Assembly: GCF_005233845.1 (NCBI RefSeq)
Contig: NZ_SZQL01000001.1
Location: forward strand, 702,158 to 766,157
Direction: 5' to 3'
From: Ilyomonas limi
GTDB taxonomy: Bacteria; Bacteroidota; Bacteroidia; Chitinophagales; Chitinophagaceae
DNA length: 64,000 nucleotides
In this document: positions 43,917 through 52,873 of the stretch, one piece after another
Layout of the letters: the number at the start of each line of letters is the position of its first letter
Numbering within the stretch: position 1 is the stretch's first letter
Translations under genes and position numbers: made by a program
The notes under the pieces: model-generated
Told to the model about the DNA's origin: nothing
What the model saw: only the letters and a program-made list of their open reading frames with translations
Database searches by the model: none

Positions 43917-45578
43917 ATGGTAAGCAAAAAGTATGTAGCAATGCTGGGCCTTTTAGGAATGGCTCATGGTGTTTTTGCACAAGACACCAACACGACCACG
44001 ACCACGACCTCTCCGCTTAGTAATACACAGAGTGGATGGGATGACTCTTCAAAGATTTCTACGAAGAACATGGCTCAATATAATGAGTTTAGAAACAATG
44101 CGTATCCTTATCCTGCCAAGCCACGCGATATGTGGCAGTTGGGTTTGATAGGCGGTGTTACGGTACCTTTGTTTGATGTGCCAAATGCCTCTTTCCCGGG
44201 CTATACTGCCGGGCTGTATTTAAGGAAGTCTTTGGGTTATACAGTGTCTATGCGGCTTGCTGCACAGTATGCAGGCGCAAAAGGTTATGGGTTAGCACCA
44301 ACAAGCCCACTGAACCTGCCACCAGCAGTACGCAACGCATATACCTCTTCGGGAATGTCTTGGGTTCCTAATTATAAAATGCAGGCGGTTATCCCTTCTG
44401 TAGAATTAATGTTTTCTCTTAAAAACATTTTATTTCACCAGGGAAATCCTAAGTCAAATATATATTTGACTGCGGGTTATTCACCAATGTTCTACCATAC
44501 AAAAATTGATGCATTGAACGGAAGTGCCCCTTATAACTTCGGTAGTATTAATTTTGATGGCGACCGCGGTGATATAAGAGATGCTGTAAAGAATATGCTT
44601 GATGGCGATTATGAAACAGATGCAGATATTCAACATCGCGTCCAGACCTTAGGCAGCGATTTTAACCGGGATAAATGGCGCTTTAGGCATGTAGGCTTTA
44701 TTGGCGGTGGTTATGAATTCCGCTTAGGCCCAAGAGCTTCTTTAGGTTTTGAAGCTAAATACTACATCACTGGTGATGATTACTTAGACGGACGTGCTTT
44801 GCAGAATGATGGTTCATTGACACCAGAAAAAGATAAGCTTGTTACCGGTAATATTACCTTAGGCTTCAACATTGGTGATGCCAGCAAACGTACAGAGCCA
44901 AAATGGTTCATCAACCCGCTCAACTACATTTACAACGAAGTAAATGCGCCGCAGCACATGAAAATACCAACACCGGTATTGCCAGATGCTGATGGAGATG
45001 GTATAACTGACCAGTTTGACCAGGAACCAAACACACCAGCCGGTGCTGCTGTTGACTCTCATGGTGTAGCAAGAGATAGTGATGGTGATGGTGTACCTGA
45101 CTATAAGGATAAAGAATTGCTCACACCGCAAAAATGCTTCCCTGTAAATGCTGATGGTGTTGGTACTTGTCCTCCAACATGCTGCGATTCTATAGCTGCT
45201 GGCTTAATTCAGCTTAAGCCAAAATGCGACCTCGGTATGTTGCCAAGCATCCAGTTCAAAGGCAGAGGCATTACTATCAGCACAGCCGCACAAGCTTCAT
45301 TAGCAGCCGTAGCTCAGCAAATGCAGGCAAATCCTGATTGCAAAGTGAACGTAACCGGACACGGTGCTTCTGACAAACGTGCACAACAACTTAGCTGGGA
45401 TAGAACAAATGCTGTAATCCGCTACCTGGTTGAAAAACAAGGTATCTCCGAAAACCGCTTTATCTTCCACTATGGTGTAGAAGGTGATCCTAACACGGTT
45501 GACCTCGAAGGCACTGAAGAAGAAGGTCCTAATACTGCTCCGGCTCCAAACCCGCAGTATCAACAACGCCGCAGATAA
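43917..45578 (+). CDS. OmpA-family outer-membrane protein with TSP3-like calcium repeats
   Basis: The 553-aa protein has a signal peptide (cleaved after GVFAQ) and a short Thr-rich tail (DTNTTTTTTSPLS). A membrane beta-barrel-like region spans ~60-330 and calcium-binding thrombospondin-type-3 repeats ~345-400 (DADGDGITDQFDQEP, DSDGDGVPDYKDKE). The C-terminal OmpA domain follows with ISTAAQASLAAVAQQM, GHGASDKRAQQLSWDRTNAV and FHYGVEGDPNTV, the peptidoglycan-binding fold. It anchors the outer membrane to the cell wall and may form a pore. It is a single gene with a clear promoter and terminator and is probably highly expressed. Confidence 0.94.
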   Translation: MVSKKYVAMLGLLGMAHGVFAQDTNTTTTTTSPLSNTQSGWDDSSKISTKNMAQYNEFRNNAYPYPAKPRDMWQLGLIGGVTVPLFDVPNASFPGYTAGLYLRKSLGYTVSMRLAAQYAGAKGYGLAPTSPLNLPPAVRNAYTSSGMSWVPNYKMQAVIPSVELMFSLKNILFHQGNPKSNIYLTAGYSPMFYHTKIDALNGSAPYNFGSINFDGDRGDIRDAVKNMLDGDYETDADIQHRVQTLGSDFNRDKWRFRHVGFIGGGYEFRLGPRASLGFEAKYYITGDDYLDGRALQNDGSLTPEKDKLVTGNITLGFNIGDASKRTEPKWFINPLNYIYNEVNAPQHMKIPTPVLPDADGDGITDQFDQEPNTPAGAAVDSHGVARDSDGDGVPDYKDKELLTPQKCFPVNADGVGTCPPTCCDSIAAGLIQLKPKCDLGMLPSIQFKGRGITISTAAQASLAAVAQQMQANPDCKVNVTGHGASDKRAQQLSWDRTNAVIRYLVEKQGISENRFIFHYGVEGDPNTVDLEGTEEEGPNTAPAPNPQYQQRRR

Positions 45579-45598
45579 TTTGCACATAAATTTTGCTT

Positions 45599-45629
45599 AA
45601 GCCGCCTCAATTGTGGGGCGGCTTTTTTA
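45599..45629 (+). terminator. Terminator after the OmpA-family gene
   Basis: An 8-bp perfect stem (45599-45606 AAGCCGCC with 45617-45624 GGCGGCTT) around a 10-base loop is followed by a T-run. The downstream stretch to htpG (45630-45934) otherwise holds only the promoter. Confidence 0.85.
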
Positions 45630-45840
45630 TTTTAAAGTCCGTAAGATATATGTTGCTTAAGAATAGTTGTTTGTGCCACAGCGTTGCAAACGTCATCAAG
45701 CTGCACAAAGGAGGATATAGTTACATTGTATGACTATTTTGCCAACAGGCAGGCGTTTTTCGTTAAGTCTTCAGGGGTTTTATAAATGTAACAGCTTCTA
45801 AAATTGCTTGCCATCCTGTCAGCTACAACACCTCTGGTAT

Positions 45841-45869
45841 TTTGTTTGTTATTCGGGTTTATACATTTG
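45841..45869 (+). promoter_or_regulatory. Promoter of htpG
   Basis: TACATTTG (45862-45869) is a perfect TAnnTTTG and TTTG at 45841-45844 precedes it by 17 bases. It lies ~65 bases before the htpG ATG. I see no CIRCE-like inverted repeat. Confidence 0.65.
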
Positions 45870-45934
45870 CCGGAGGTAATTGCTATGCTTTTGGCGAATG
45901 TTATTTACTTCATTTAGTATAAATAAAAATAAAT

Positions 45935-47806
45935 ATGCAAAAAGGACAGATACGTGTACAAACGGAGAACATATTTCCGATTATTAAAAAATTTCTCTAC
46001 AGCGATCACGAAATATTTTTGCGCGAGCTGATAAGTAATGCCGTAGATGCTACGCAAAAGCTGAAGACTTTAGCTTCTATTGGCGAAGCCAAAGGCGAGT
46101 TGGGTGATTTGCGCATTGATGTAGAACTGGATGCAAAAGAAAAGACGCTAAGTATTACCGACCACGGTGTGGGTATGACCAAAGAAGAAGTAGATAAATA
46201 CCTCAACCAGGTAGCTTTTAGCGGTGCCGAAGAATTTTTAAGCAAGTATAAAGATGCGAATATTATCGGACATTTTGGTTTGGGTTTTTACAGTGCTTTT
46301 ATGGTGAGCAGCCGCGTGGAAGTATTAACGCAAAGCTACCACGAAGAAGCGCCAAGCGTGTATTGGAGTTGCGATGGCAGCCCGGAATTTGAATTGTATG
46401 AAATTGAAAAAAGATCACGCGGCACCAAAATCATTCTTCACATTAATGAAGATAGTCAGGAGTTTTTAGAAGCTAACAGAATTAAGGGTATTCTCGAGAA
46501 GTTTTGCCGCTTTTTGCCTGTACCCATTTACTTCACCGAAGCAGGAGAAAAGCTCGATGAGGAACAAAAGCCAATTAATAATACCAATCCTATCTGGACT
46601 AAAAAACCTTCTGAGCTAACAACTGAAGACTACCAAAACTTCTATCGTGAATTATATCCTTTTGGCGAAACACCACTGTTTTGGATTCACCTCAATGTGG
46701 ATTATCCATTTAACTTAACAGGTATTCTGTATTTCCCTAAGATTAAACAGAGCTACGAAATACAGAAAGATAAAATACAGTTGTACAGCAACCAGGTGTT
46801 TGTAACTGATGAAGTAAAAGACATTGTACCTGAATTTTTGATGTTGCTGCATGGCATCATAGATAGCCCCGATATTCCGTTGAACGTAAGCCGCAGCTAT
46901 TTGCAAGGAGATCCTAACGTAAGAAAAATTAATACCTACATTACCAAAAAAGTTGGAGATAAACTGGATGAAATATTCAGGAATGATCGCCCGTCGTTTG
47001 AAGAAAAGTGGGAAAGCCTCGGCTTATTTGTAAAATATGGTATGATAACCGACGATAAGTTTTTAGAAAAGGCAAATAAGTTCTTCATCATGCAAGATAT
47101 AAAGGACAACAAGTTTTATACATTGGAAGAGTATAAAATGGCAACCGAAACGCTGCAGAAGAATAAAGAAGGCAAGCACGTTATTTTATATACCACCGAT
47201 CCGGTGCAGCAGGATGCTTACATACAAGCCAGCCAGCAAAGAGGGTATATAGTGGTAAAAATGGAAACGCTGATAGATGCTGCTTTCATCAACAATATGG
47301 AGATGAAGTGGGAGAATGTACACTTTGTACGCGTGGATGCTGATATTGTTGACAATCTCATAGATAAGCAGGAAAAAAACGAAAGCGTACTAAGTAAAGA
47401 AGAAACAGAGCAGCTACAACAATTATTTAGTTTTGAATTGCCCCAATTGCATGCTACAGTAGAAGTAAAAGGTTTAAGTCCCGATACGCCGCCGGTAGTG
47501 GCTACACGTCCCGAGTTTATGCGGCGTATGAAAGATATGGCCGGCATTGGCGGTGGCGGTATGACTGCCTTTTACGCCCAAATGCCCGATGAAGTAATGC
47601 TTACAGTCAATGGCAATCATCCAATCTACCAGGCATTGCTGAAAGAAAGTGATGCAACTAAAAAGGAAAAGCAGATTCGTACTTTGGCAGATTTGGCATT
47701 GCTGTCGCAGGGGTTATTAAAGGGTAATGATTTAACCAATTTTATTAATCGTAATGTAGAACTGATGCAGCAGTCTGATAAAAGCACCGCCGGTGCAGAA
47801 GCATAA
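45935..47806 (+). CDS. htpG: Molecular chaperone HtpG (Hsp90)
   Basis: The 623-aa Hsp90 has the GHKL ATPase motifs LRELISNAVDATQKLK (~29-44), DHGVGMTKEEVDKYL and GHFGLGFYSAFMVS. The middle domain has PLFWIHLNVDYPFNLTGILYFPK and the DIPLNVSRSYLQGDPNVRKI catalytic-loop region, with the Arg of the family. The C-terminal dimerisation domain ends at SDKSTAGAEA without the eukaryotic MEEVD. It refolds client proteins in the cytoplasm with ATP. Within-family length is typical. It stands alone, with its own promoter and a terminator. Confidence 0.98.
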   Translation: MQKGQIRVQTENIFPIIKKFLYSDHEIFLRELISNAVDATQKLKTLASIGEAKGELGDLRIDVELDAKEKTLSITDHGVGMTKEEVDKYLNQVAFSGAEEFLSKYKDANIIGHFGLGFYSAFMVSSRVEVLTQSYHEEAPSVYWSCDGSPEFELYEIEKRSRGTKIILHINEDSQEFLEANRIKGILEKFCRFLPVPIYFTEAGEKLDEEQKPINNTNPIWTKKPSELTTEDYQNFYRELYPFGETPLFWIHLNVDYPFNLTGILYFPKIKQSYEIQKDKIQLYSNQVFVTDEVKDIVPEFLMLLHGIIDSPDIPLNVSRSYLQGDPNVRKINTYITKKVGDKLDEIFRNDRPSFEEKWESLGLFVKYGMITDDKFLEKANKFFIMQDIKDNKFYTLEEYKMATETLQKNKEGKHVILYTTDPVQQDAYIQASQQRGYIVVKMETLIDAAFINNMEMKWENVHFVRVDADIVDNLIDKQEKNESVLSKEETEQLQQLFSFELPQLHATVEVKGLSPDTPPVVATRPEFMRRMKDMAGIGGGGMTAFYAQMPDEVMLTVNGNHPIYQALLKESDATKKEKQIRTLADLALLSQGLLKGNDLTNFINRNVELMQQSDKSTAGAEA

Positions 47807-47832
47807 AAGATAATTTTTAGAATAAACAAAAG

Positions 47833-47862
47833 CGCCACCTTTATACAAAGTGGCGTTTTCGT
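47833..47862. terminator. Terminator between convergent htpG and the DUF2807 gene
   Basis: Arms at 47833-47842 (CGCCACCTTT) and 47847-47855 (AAAGTGGCG) pair with one bulged base around an ATAC loop. A TTTTC run follows on the plus strand and an A-rich run precedes it. Confidence 0.75.
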
Positions 47863-47989
47863 TTAATAATAGCGGTTCTTTCAGTTTGTACCATTCTACA
47901 TTCAATAGCATAAGATATACGTAATTCAAGCCTTCTTGCTTACAGTTTGCAGCTTGTGGCTTAAATAAGCAATCCGGTTGAAAATGCTT

Positions 47990-48706
47990 TTACATCTTTT
48001 CTACTTTGCCGCTGCCCGATATTTTAGTGCTTACGCTTGCATTGCCGGTGTAATAAATATGTCCGCTGCCACTTATTTGTGCATCAAGCGATTTGGAAGC
48101 ATTCACGCGCAGGTTACCACTCCCCGACATTCTTGCATTCACATGTTGGCTCGCTACATGCCCGCAATCTATATCGCCGCTACCACTTTGTGCTACTTCC
48201 AAATCATCGTTTACCTCGCCTTCCATTTTTACCGAACCGCTGCCAGACATGCTGATAGACATGCCCGAAAACTTATCGAAATTTAAATTAATCCTGCCAC
48301 TACCCGACACAGCAACAGCGGTTGTTTGTGTGCTTGTAAAGTTACCATTGCCTTTTATTTCTCCGCTGCCACTTTGTTTAAGCCCGTTAATCGTTGTCAT
48401 GCTTACATGCACGCGCAAAGGTACCTGCGGCTTTATACTTGTGCGTTCTTTTACTTTAATGGTCAGCTCGCCGTCTTTTACATACGTTTCTATATAAGGC
48501 AAAAGATTTTCATCGCCTTCCAATTGTATGGTATTACTGCTGCCATACCCGATCTCTACTTTTATTGGTCCGCCGCAGGCCAACGATGTGTAGCCGCTCA
48601 TGTCGCGTGTTTCGGTTTTAGCAATGCCATTGCCTTTAATAACGTCCCAGATAGCAAATGACGGTATGCTTGCTGCAAGGCAAAGCAGCAGTAATAGCTG
48701 TTTCAT
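47990..48706 (-). CDS. Secreted head-GIN-domain protein (DUF2807)
   Basis: The 238-aa protein has a signal peptide (MKQLLLLLCLAASIPSFA) and a right-handed beta-helix-like repeat region. Its hallmark is recurrent SGSG motifs spaced about 15-25 residues apart (QSGSGEI, VSGSGRI, MSGSGSV, QSGSGDI, MSGSGNL, ISGSGHI, ISGSGKV). The N-terminal segment (TETRDMSGYTSLACGGPIKV) matches the head GIN domain (DUF2807, autotransporter-like adhesin). This is a common Bacteroidota family of unknown biochemical role, probably periplasmic or surface. It is convergent with htpG. No anti-sigma, PspC or GntR partner, a frequent neighbour of DUF2807, is adjacent. Confidence 0.9.
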   Translation of the reverse strand: MKQLLLLLCLAASIPSFAIWDVIKGNGIAKTETRDMSGYTSLACGGPIKVEIGYGSSNTIQLEGDENLLPYIETYVKDGELTIKVKERTSIKPQVPLRVHVSMTTINGLKQSGSGEIKGNGNFTSTQTTAVAVSGSGRINLNFDKFSGMSISMSGSGSVKMEGEVNDDLEVAQSGSGDIDCGHVASQHVNARMSGSGNLRVNASKSLDAQISGSGHIYYTGNASVSTKISGSGKVEKM

Positions 48707-48824
48707 AATGATGTTTTACATACAACGTAGCAGATGAATAAAGGTTACAACCTTAAAAATTTGAACAGAACAATCCATCAGCAACATAAATACAAAAGCT
48801 TTATTTTGCTGTTAAACTATCTTT

Positions 48825-50078
48825 TTGCAACCACTACTGTTTATAGCATACCTGTTTATTTTTTGCTGGTTAATTACCCGTATTTCATTCTTTAAAAATG
48901 CGCCGCTCAGTAAGTGGTGGCTTATTGCTATTTTTTTATTGAAAATAATAGCAGGCTTTACTTATGCATGGTTCTTTGCACAGCCGCAATACATCAATAC
49001 TGCCGATACCTGGAATTATTATCACGCCAGCTTAGCTGAAACAGACTGGCTGCTGCGCGACCCGGTTGGATTTATAAAAGATTTATTTCACAACAATTAC
49101 GCGCAAAGCGGCAATTTATTTAACAATGAGTCTTCTTACTGGAACAATTTAAAAAGCAATTCCATTATTAAATTGATTGCAGTCATAAACGTATTTACCG
49201 CTAAAAGTTATTATGTCAATATCATCTTCTTCAATTTTTTATACCTTTTTGGCCCGGTAGCGTTGTACCGGCTGGCAGCCACTCATTATCCGCAACGAAA
49301 ACTTCTATTTTTTCTTTCGGTATTCCTCTTGCCTTCTTTTTTGTTTTGGTGTAGTGGCATCCATAAAGACGGGCTTATTTTTTCGGCCATGATGCTGGCC
49401 GCTTATAGTTTATACAAGCAATTGCAGCAGCAAAAAATATTGGTCACACATTGCCTGCTCCTGTTGTTATATTCCATCGTATTATTTGCTTTGAGAAATT
49501 TTGTGTTGTTGCTTTTAATTCCTGCATTAGCAGCCTGGGTGCTAAGTGAAAAATATCCTTCGAGAAGAGGATGGATATTTGTTGGCATTTACCTTTTTTG
49601 TCTCATCGTTTTTTTTACTGCGAAATATATACATCCGGCACTCAATTTTCCGCAATATGTAGTAGAAAAACAGTCTGAATTTAAAGAATTAACTGGTAAT
49701 TCCAGCGTTGTTCTTCCACCGTTGGAGCCTTCATTTACCGGCTTTACTGTCTTCCTTCCGTATGCCATAGACATGGCTTTGCTGCGGCCGCACTGGAGTG
49801 ATATAAAAAATATAAGTTATGCTGCGGCCGCAGCCGAAAATGCATTACTGCTGTTAATGATAATAGCGGGTATTTGCAGTGCTATTTATTACAAAAAAAT
49901 AACGCCTTTTACGCTGTTACTCATTCTTTTTAGCTGCACATTGTTATTGCTCTGCGGCTACACCGTTACATTTGCCGGTGCAGTGGTGCGATACAAAAGC
50001 ATTGCTACGCCTTTACTGGCAACCGCCGTTTGTACCATATTACCGGGAGGTACCAAAAATCGCTCATATATATTATAA
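48825..50078 (+). CDS. Polytopic membrane protein of unknown function
   Basis: I do not recognise this protein beyond its topology: 417 aa with about ten to eleven hydrophobic helices. The start is inferred as TTG at 48825, since an in-frame stop lies just upstream (48813-48815) and no ATG follows until deep in the protein. The WNYYHASLAETDWLLRDP loop after helix 2, the FLFWCSGIHKDGLIFSAMM helix and a C-terminal periplasmic loop (FTGFTVFLPYAIDMALLRP) are features seen in membrane glycosyltransferases and polysaccharide polymerases. A Wzy/EpsG-like role is possible but unsupported by any catalytic motif. It lies between the divergent DUF2807 gene and glnN. Confidence 0.6.
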   Translation: MQPLLFIAYLFIFCWLITRISFFKNAPLSKWWLIAIFLLKIIAGFTYAWFFAQPQYINTADTWNYYHASLAETDWLLRDPVGFIKDLFHNNYAQSGNLFNNESSYWNNLKSNSIIKLIAVINVFTAKSYYVNIIFFNFLYLFGPVALYRLAATHYPQRKLLFFLSVFLLPSFLFWCSGIHKDGLIFSAMMLAAYSLYKQLQQQKILVTHCLLLLLYSIVLFALRNFVLLLLIPALAAWVLSEKYPSRRGWIFVGIYLFCLIVFFTAKYIHPALNFPQYVVEKQSEFKELTGNSSVVLPPLEPSFTGFTVFLPYAIDMALLRPHWSDIKNISYAAAAAENALLLLMIIAGICSAIYYKKITPFTLLLILFSCTLLLLCGYTVTFAGAVVRYKSIATPLLATAVCTILPGGTKNRSYIL

Positions 50079-50124
50079 AAACATTTATTTGTATTTTTTT
50101 AAACAAGTCGTGTTTATTTTTTAA

Positions 50125-50132
50125 TACTTTTG
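50125..50132 (+). promoter_or_regulatory. -7 promoter element for glutamine synthetase
   Basis: TACTTTTG is a full match to TAnnTTTG, 91 bases before the ATG at 50224. No TTTG at usual spacing is visible upstream, so activator dependence is conceivable. Confidence 0.45.
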
Positions 50133-50223
50133 GCAAATTTTATAAATCATTGCATTCATTTATATTAAGTCTGCATGAGTCGTTGCATCTCTTTATTATT
50201 TTTTAAAAACTCTTTTTCAAATT

Positions 50224-52413
50224 ATGTCATTAAGATTTCAGGCTATTAATGATCTTACCAACAATGGTGAAAAGCCAAAAGAAAGTTCGGCTAAAATCAC
50301 CGCTATTTTTGGTGAAAATGTTTTTACATTAAAAAAAGCCCGCGAATTTTTGAGTGATGATGCTTACAAAAGCTTAGTTGGCAGCATCAGAGGCGGTAAA
50401 AAAATCGATCGCTCTATGGCCAGTCAGATTGCCAGTGGCTTGCGCAGTTGGGCCGAAGGTAAAGGTGTAACGCACTTTACGCACTGGTTTCAGCCACTCA
50501 CCGGTACCACTGCCGAAAAGCATGATTCTTTTTTTACTATAAAAGGCGATGGCACTGCTATTGAAGAGTTTGATGGTGCCGCACTCATTCAGCAGGAGCC
50601 GGATGCTTCTTCTTTCCCTAGCGGCGGTTTGCGCGCTACTTTCGAAGCCCGCGGTTATACTGCCTGGGATCCTTCTTCGCCTGCTTTCATCATGGAAATT
50701 GGTAATGGTAAAACGCTTTGCATACCTACCATTTTTGTTTCTTATACCGGCGAATCGCTCGACTATAAAGCGCCGTTGCTAAAAGCACTGGAAACATTAA
50801 ACAAATCGGCTGTAGAAGTAGCCAATTATTTTGATAAAAACGTAACGAAGATTACGCCTACTTTGGGCTGGGAACAGGAATATTTTGTAGTTGATGCTGG
50901 CTTGGCAAATGCCCGTCCGGATATATTGTTGGCTGGTCGTACTGTATTTGGTGCCGGTCCTGCCAAAGGTCAGCAACTGGAAGATCAATACTTTGGTTCT
51001 ATCCCGGAGAGAGTATATGCTTTCATGCGCGACTTTGAAGCAGAATCGTACAAGCTGGGTATTCCTTTGCGTACCCGCCACAACGAGGTAGCGCCTGCAC
51101 AATATGAGTGTGCACCTATTTTTGAAGAAGTGAATATCGCCGTTGACCACAACGTGCTGCTGATGGATATTATGACGCGTGTGGCTAAACGCCACAGCCT
51201 GGTGGTGCTGCTGCACGAAAAACCTTTTGCAGGTATCAACGGCAGTGGTAAACACAACAACTGGAGTATGGCTACCGATACCGGCGTTAACCTGCTGGCA
51301 CCCGGCAAAACGCCAAAAACCAATCTGATGTTTCTTACTTTTTTTGTGAATACCATTAAGGCTGTACATGACTATGCCGATTTGTTGAGAGCTGCTATTG
51401 CATCGGCACCCAACGATCACCGCCTCGGTGCAAATGAAGCACCGCCAGCTATTATTTCTGTGTTTGTAGGGCAGTATCTGGCTAAAGTATTATCTGATAT
51501 AGAAACCAGGGTTAGCAATAAATTTGACGAGCAGGATGAGGCAATACTGAAGCTGGACCTGCACCGCAGCATTCCCGAACTGATGCTGGACAATACCGAC
51601 CGTAACCGTACTTCTCCTTTTGCCTTTACCGGCAATAAGTTTGAATTCCGGGCAGTAGGTTCTTCTGCCAACTGCGCCAATGCCATGATTGCATTGAATA
51701 CTATTGTAGCCGAAACACTGAAGAAATTTAAAGAAGAAGTGGACGGGCTGATAGAGAAAGGGGATAAGAAAGAGATTGCTATCATGCACACAATACAACG
51801 GTACATAGTAGAAAGCAAAAAGGTATTATTTGAAGGGGATGGCTATAGCGAAGAATGGGCGCAGGAAGCCGCAAAACGTGGCTTACCTAATGTAAAAACC
51901 ACTCCACTGGCATTGGATGCTATGGTTACCGATAAAGCCAAGCATCTCTTTGAAAGCAATAACGTATATAACCACCTCGAACTGGAGGCCCGCCATGAAA
52001 TAGAGCTGGAAAACTACATTAAAAAAGTACAAATAGAAGCCCGCATTATGGGTGACCTTGCGCTGAATCATGTTATTCCGCCAGCCGTAACTTATCAGAA
52101 TAAACTGGCAAAAAATATTGCCGCTTTAAGGGAAGCAGGCTTACAGGAAGATGCATATACAAGTCAGTGCGAAATTCTGAAGCAGATTTCAAGGCACATA
52201 CAAGTGGTATATACTAAGGTAAAAGAAATGGTGGAAGCGCGTAAAGTGGCTAACAACATGACCAATACCCGCGAGAAAGCTATTGCCTATTGCGATGAAA
52301 TAAAAGGTAAATACTTTGATGAAATCCGCTACCATGTGGACAAACTGGAGAACCTGGTAGATGATGAATTGTGGACATTGCCTAAGTACCGCGAATTGTT
52401 GTTCTTAAGATAA
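50224..52413 (+). CDS. glnN: Glutamine synthetase type III
   Basis: The 729-aa length and sequence identify GSIII rather than the 450-470-aa GSI. Family markers are FTHWFQPLTGTTAEKHDSF (~93-111), TLGWEQEYFVVD (metal-binding Glu residues), RHNEVAPAQYECAPIFEE, and the GSIII signature PFAGINGSGKHNNWSM (~334-349). The C-terminal AMIALNTIVAETLKKF and LVDDELWTLPKYRELLFLR segments follow. It makes glutamine from glutamate, ammonia and ATP in the cytoplasm as a dodecamer. The adenylylation Tyr-based control of GSI does not apply. It is monocistronic, with a promoter candidate and a terminator. Confidence 0.98.
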   Translation: MSLRFQAINDLTNNGEKPKESSAKITAIFGENVFTLKKAREFLSDDAYKSLVGSIRGGKKIDRSMASQIASGLRSWAEGKGVTHFTHWFQPLTGTTAEKHDSFFTIKGDGTAIEEFDGAALIQQEPDASSFPSGGLRATFEARGYTAWDPSSPAFIMEIGNGKTLCIPTIFVSYTGESLDYKAPLLKALETLNKSAVEVANYFDKNVTKITPTLGWEQEYFVVDAGLANARPDILLAGRTVFGAGPAKGQQLEDQYFGSIPERVYAFMRDFEAESYKLGIPLRTRHNEVAPAQYECAPIFEEVNIAVDHNVLLMDIMTRVAKRHSLVVLLHEKPFAGINGSGKHNNWSMATDTGVNLLAPGKTPKTNLMFLTFFVNTIKAVHDYADLLRAAIASAPNDHRLGANEAPPAIISVFVGQYLAKVLSDIETRVSNKFDEQDEAILKLDLHRSIPELMLDNTDRNRTSPFAFTGNKFEFRAVGSSANCANAMIALNTIVAETLKKFKEEVDGLIEKGDKKEIAIMHTIQRYIVESKKVLFEGDGYSEEWAQEAAKRGLPNVKTTPLALDAMVTDKAKHLFESNNVYNHLELEARHEIELENYIKKVQIEARIMGDLALNHVIPPAVTYQNKLAKNIAALREAGLQEDAYTSQCEILKQISRHIQVVYTKVKEMVEARKVANNMTNTREKAIAYCDEIKGKYFDEIRYHVDKLENLVDDELWTLPKYRELLFLR

Positions 52414-52440
52414 GAGAGCATATCATTAATTGATAAAGCA

Positions 52441-52470
52441 AAAAGGCTGCACTTGATGTGCAGCCTTTTT
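52441..52470 (+). terminator. Terminator after glnN
   Basis: A perfect 12-bp stem (52441-52452 AAAAGGCTGCAC with 52458-52469) surrounds a 5-base loop, ending in a T-run. An A-run on the other flank may make it bidirectional. Confidence 0.9.
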
Positions 52471-52475
52471 GCTTT

Positions 52476-52700
52476 ATAGCACACGGATGACATGGACTAA
52501 AGCACGGATTTATTTTTGGATAAGGATTGTACTGATAAACAGCCACTGATTAATCTGATTCATTTCACTTAATAATCCCCTCTTATATGTGTCGCAGCCA
52601 TATCATCCGTGTGCCTATATATATGTGCAATTCTTGTAATTCGCATTTGAATAATTCGTGCAAAAAACCTGTGCTTCAGTCCGTATCATCCGTGTGCTAT
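52476..52700. repeat. Long inverted repeat of the 'CACGGATGA' family
   Basis: Arms at 52476-52505 and 52671-52700 are reverse complements at 27 of 30 positions. A further partial copy of the right arm (TATCATCCGTGTGC) lies at 52601-52614. The 165 bases between arms are AT-rich with no ORF. It occupies most of the 460-base gap between glnN and the sugar porter; the remainder (52701-52873) shows nothing further. Confidence 0.8.
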
Positions 52701-52873
52701 TATATGATAAATTGTTTAAAACACTTTTCTTCAACTATTCTCCAAATGCCATTGGAATAATGTAAAAAACGCTATCTTTCACTTCAAAAAATGGAAGTGT
52801 AAAAAGTAAGTAAAAGACTGCTTTTACAACATAGCTTTCATTGATAAGAAGAAACCACCGCAAGCCATATACT

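Noticed and set aside
43917-45578. Gliding-motility or type IX secretion component
   Set aside because: The OmpA-type protein has TSP3 repeats and an OmpA domain, but I saw no PorE/SprF-like partner genes and no type IX C-terminal sorting domain.
52476-52700. Possible insertion sequence with terminal inverted repeats
   Set aside because: Only 225 bases from end to end, no transposase frame inside and no evident target duplication; kept as a repeat only.
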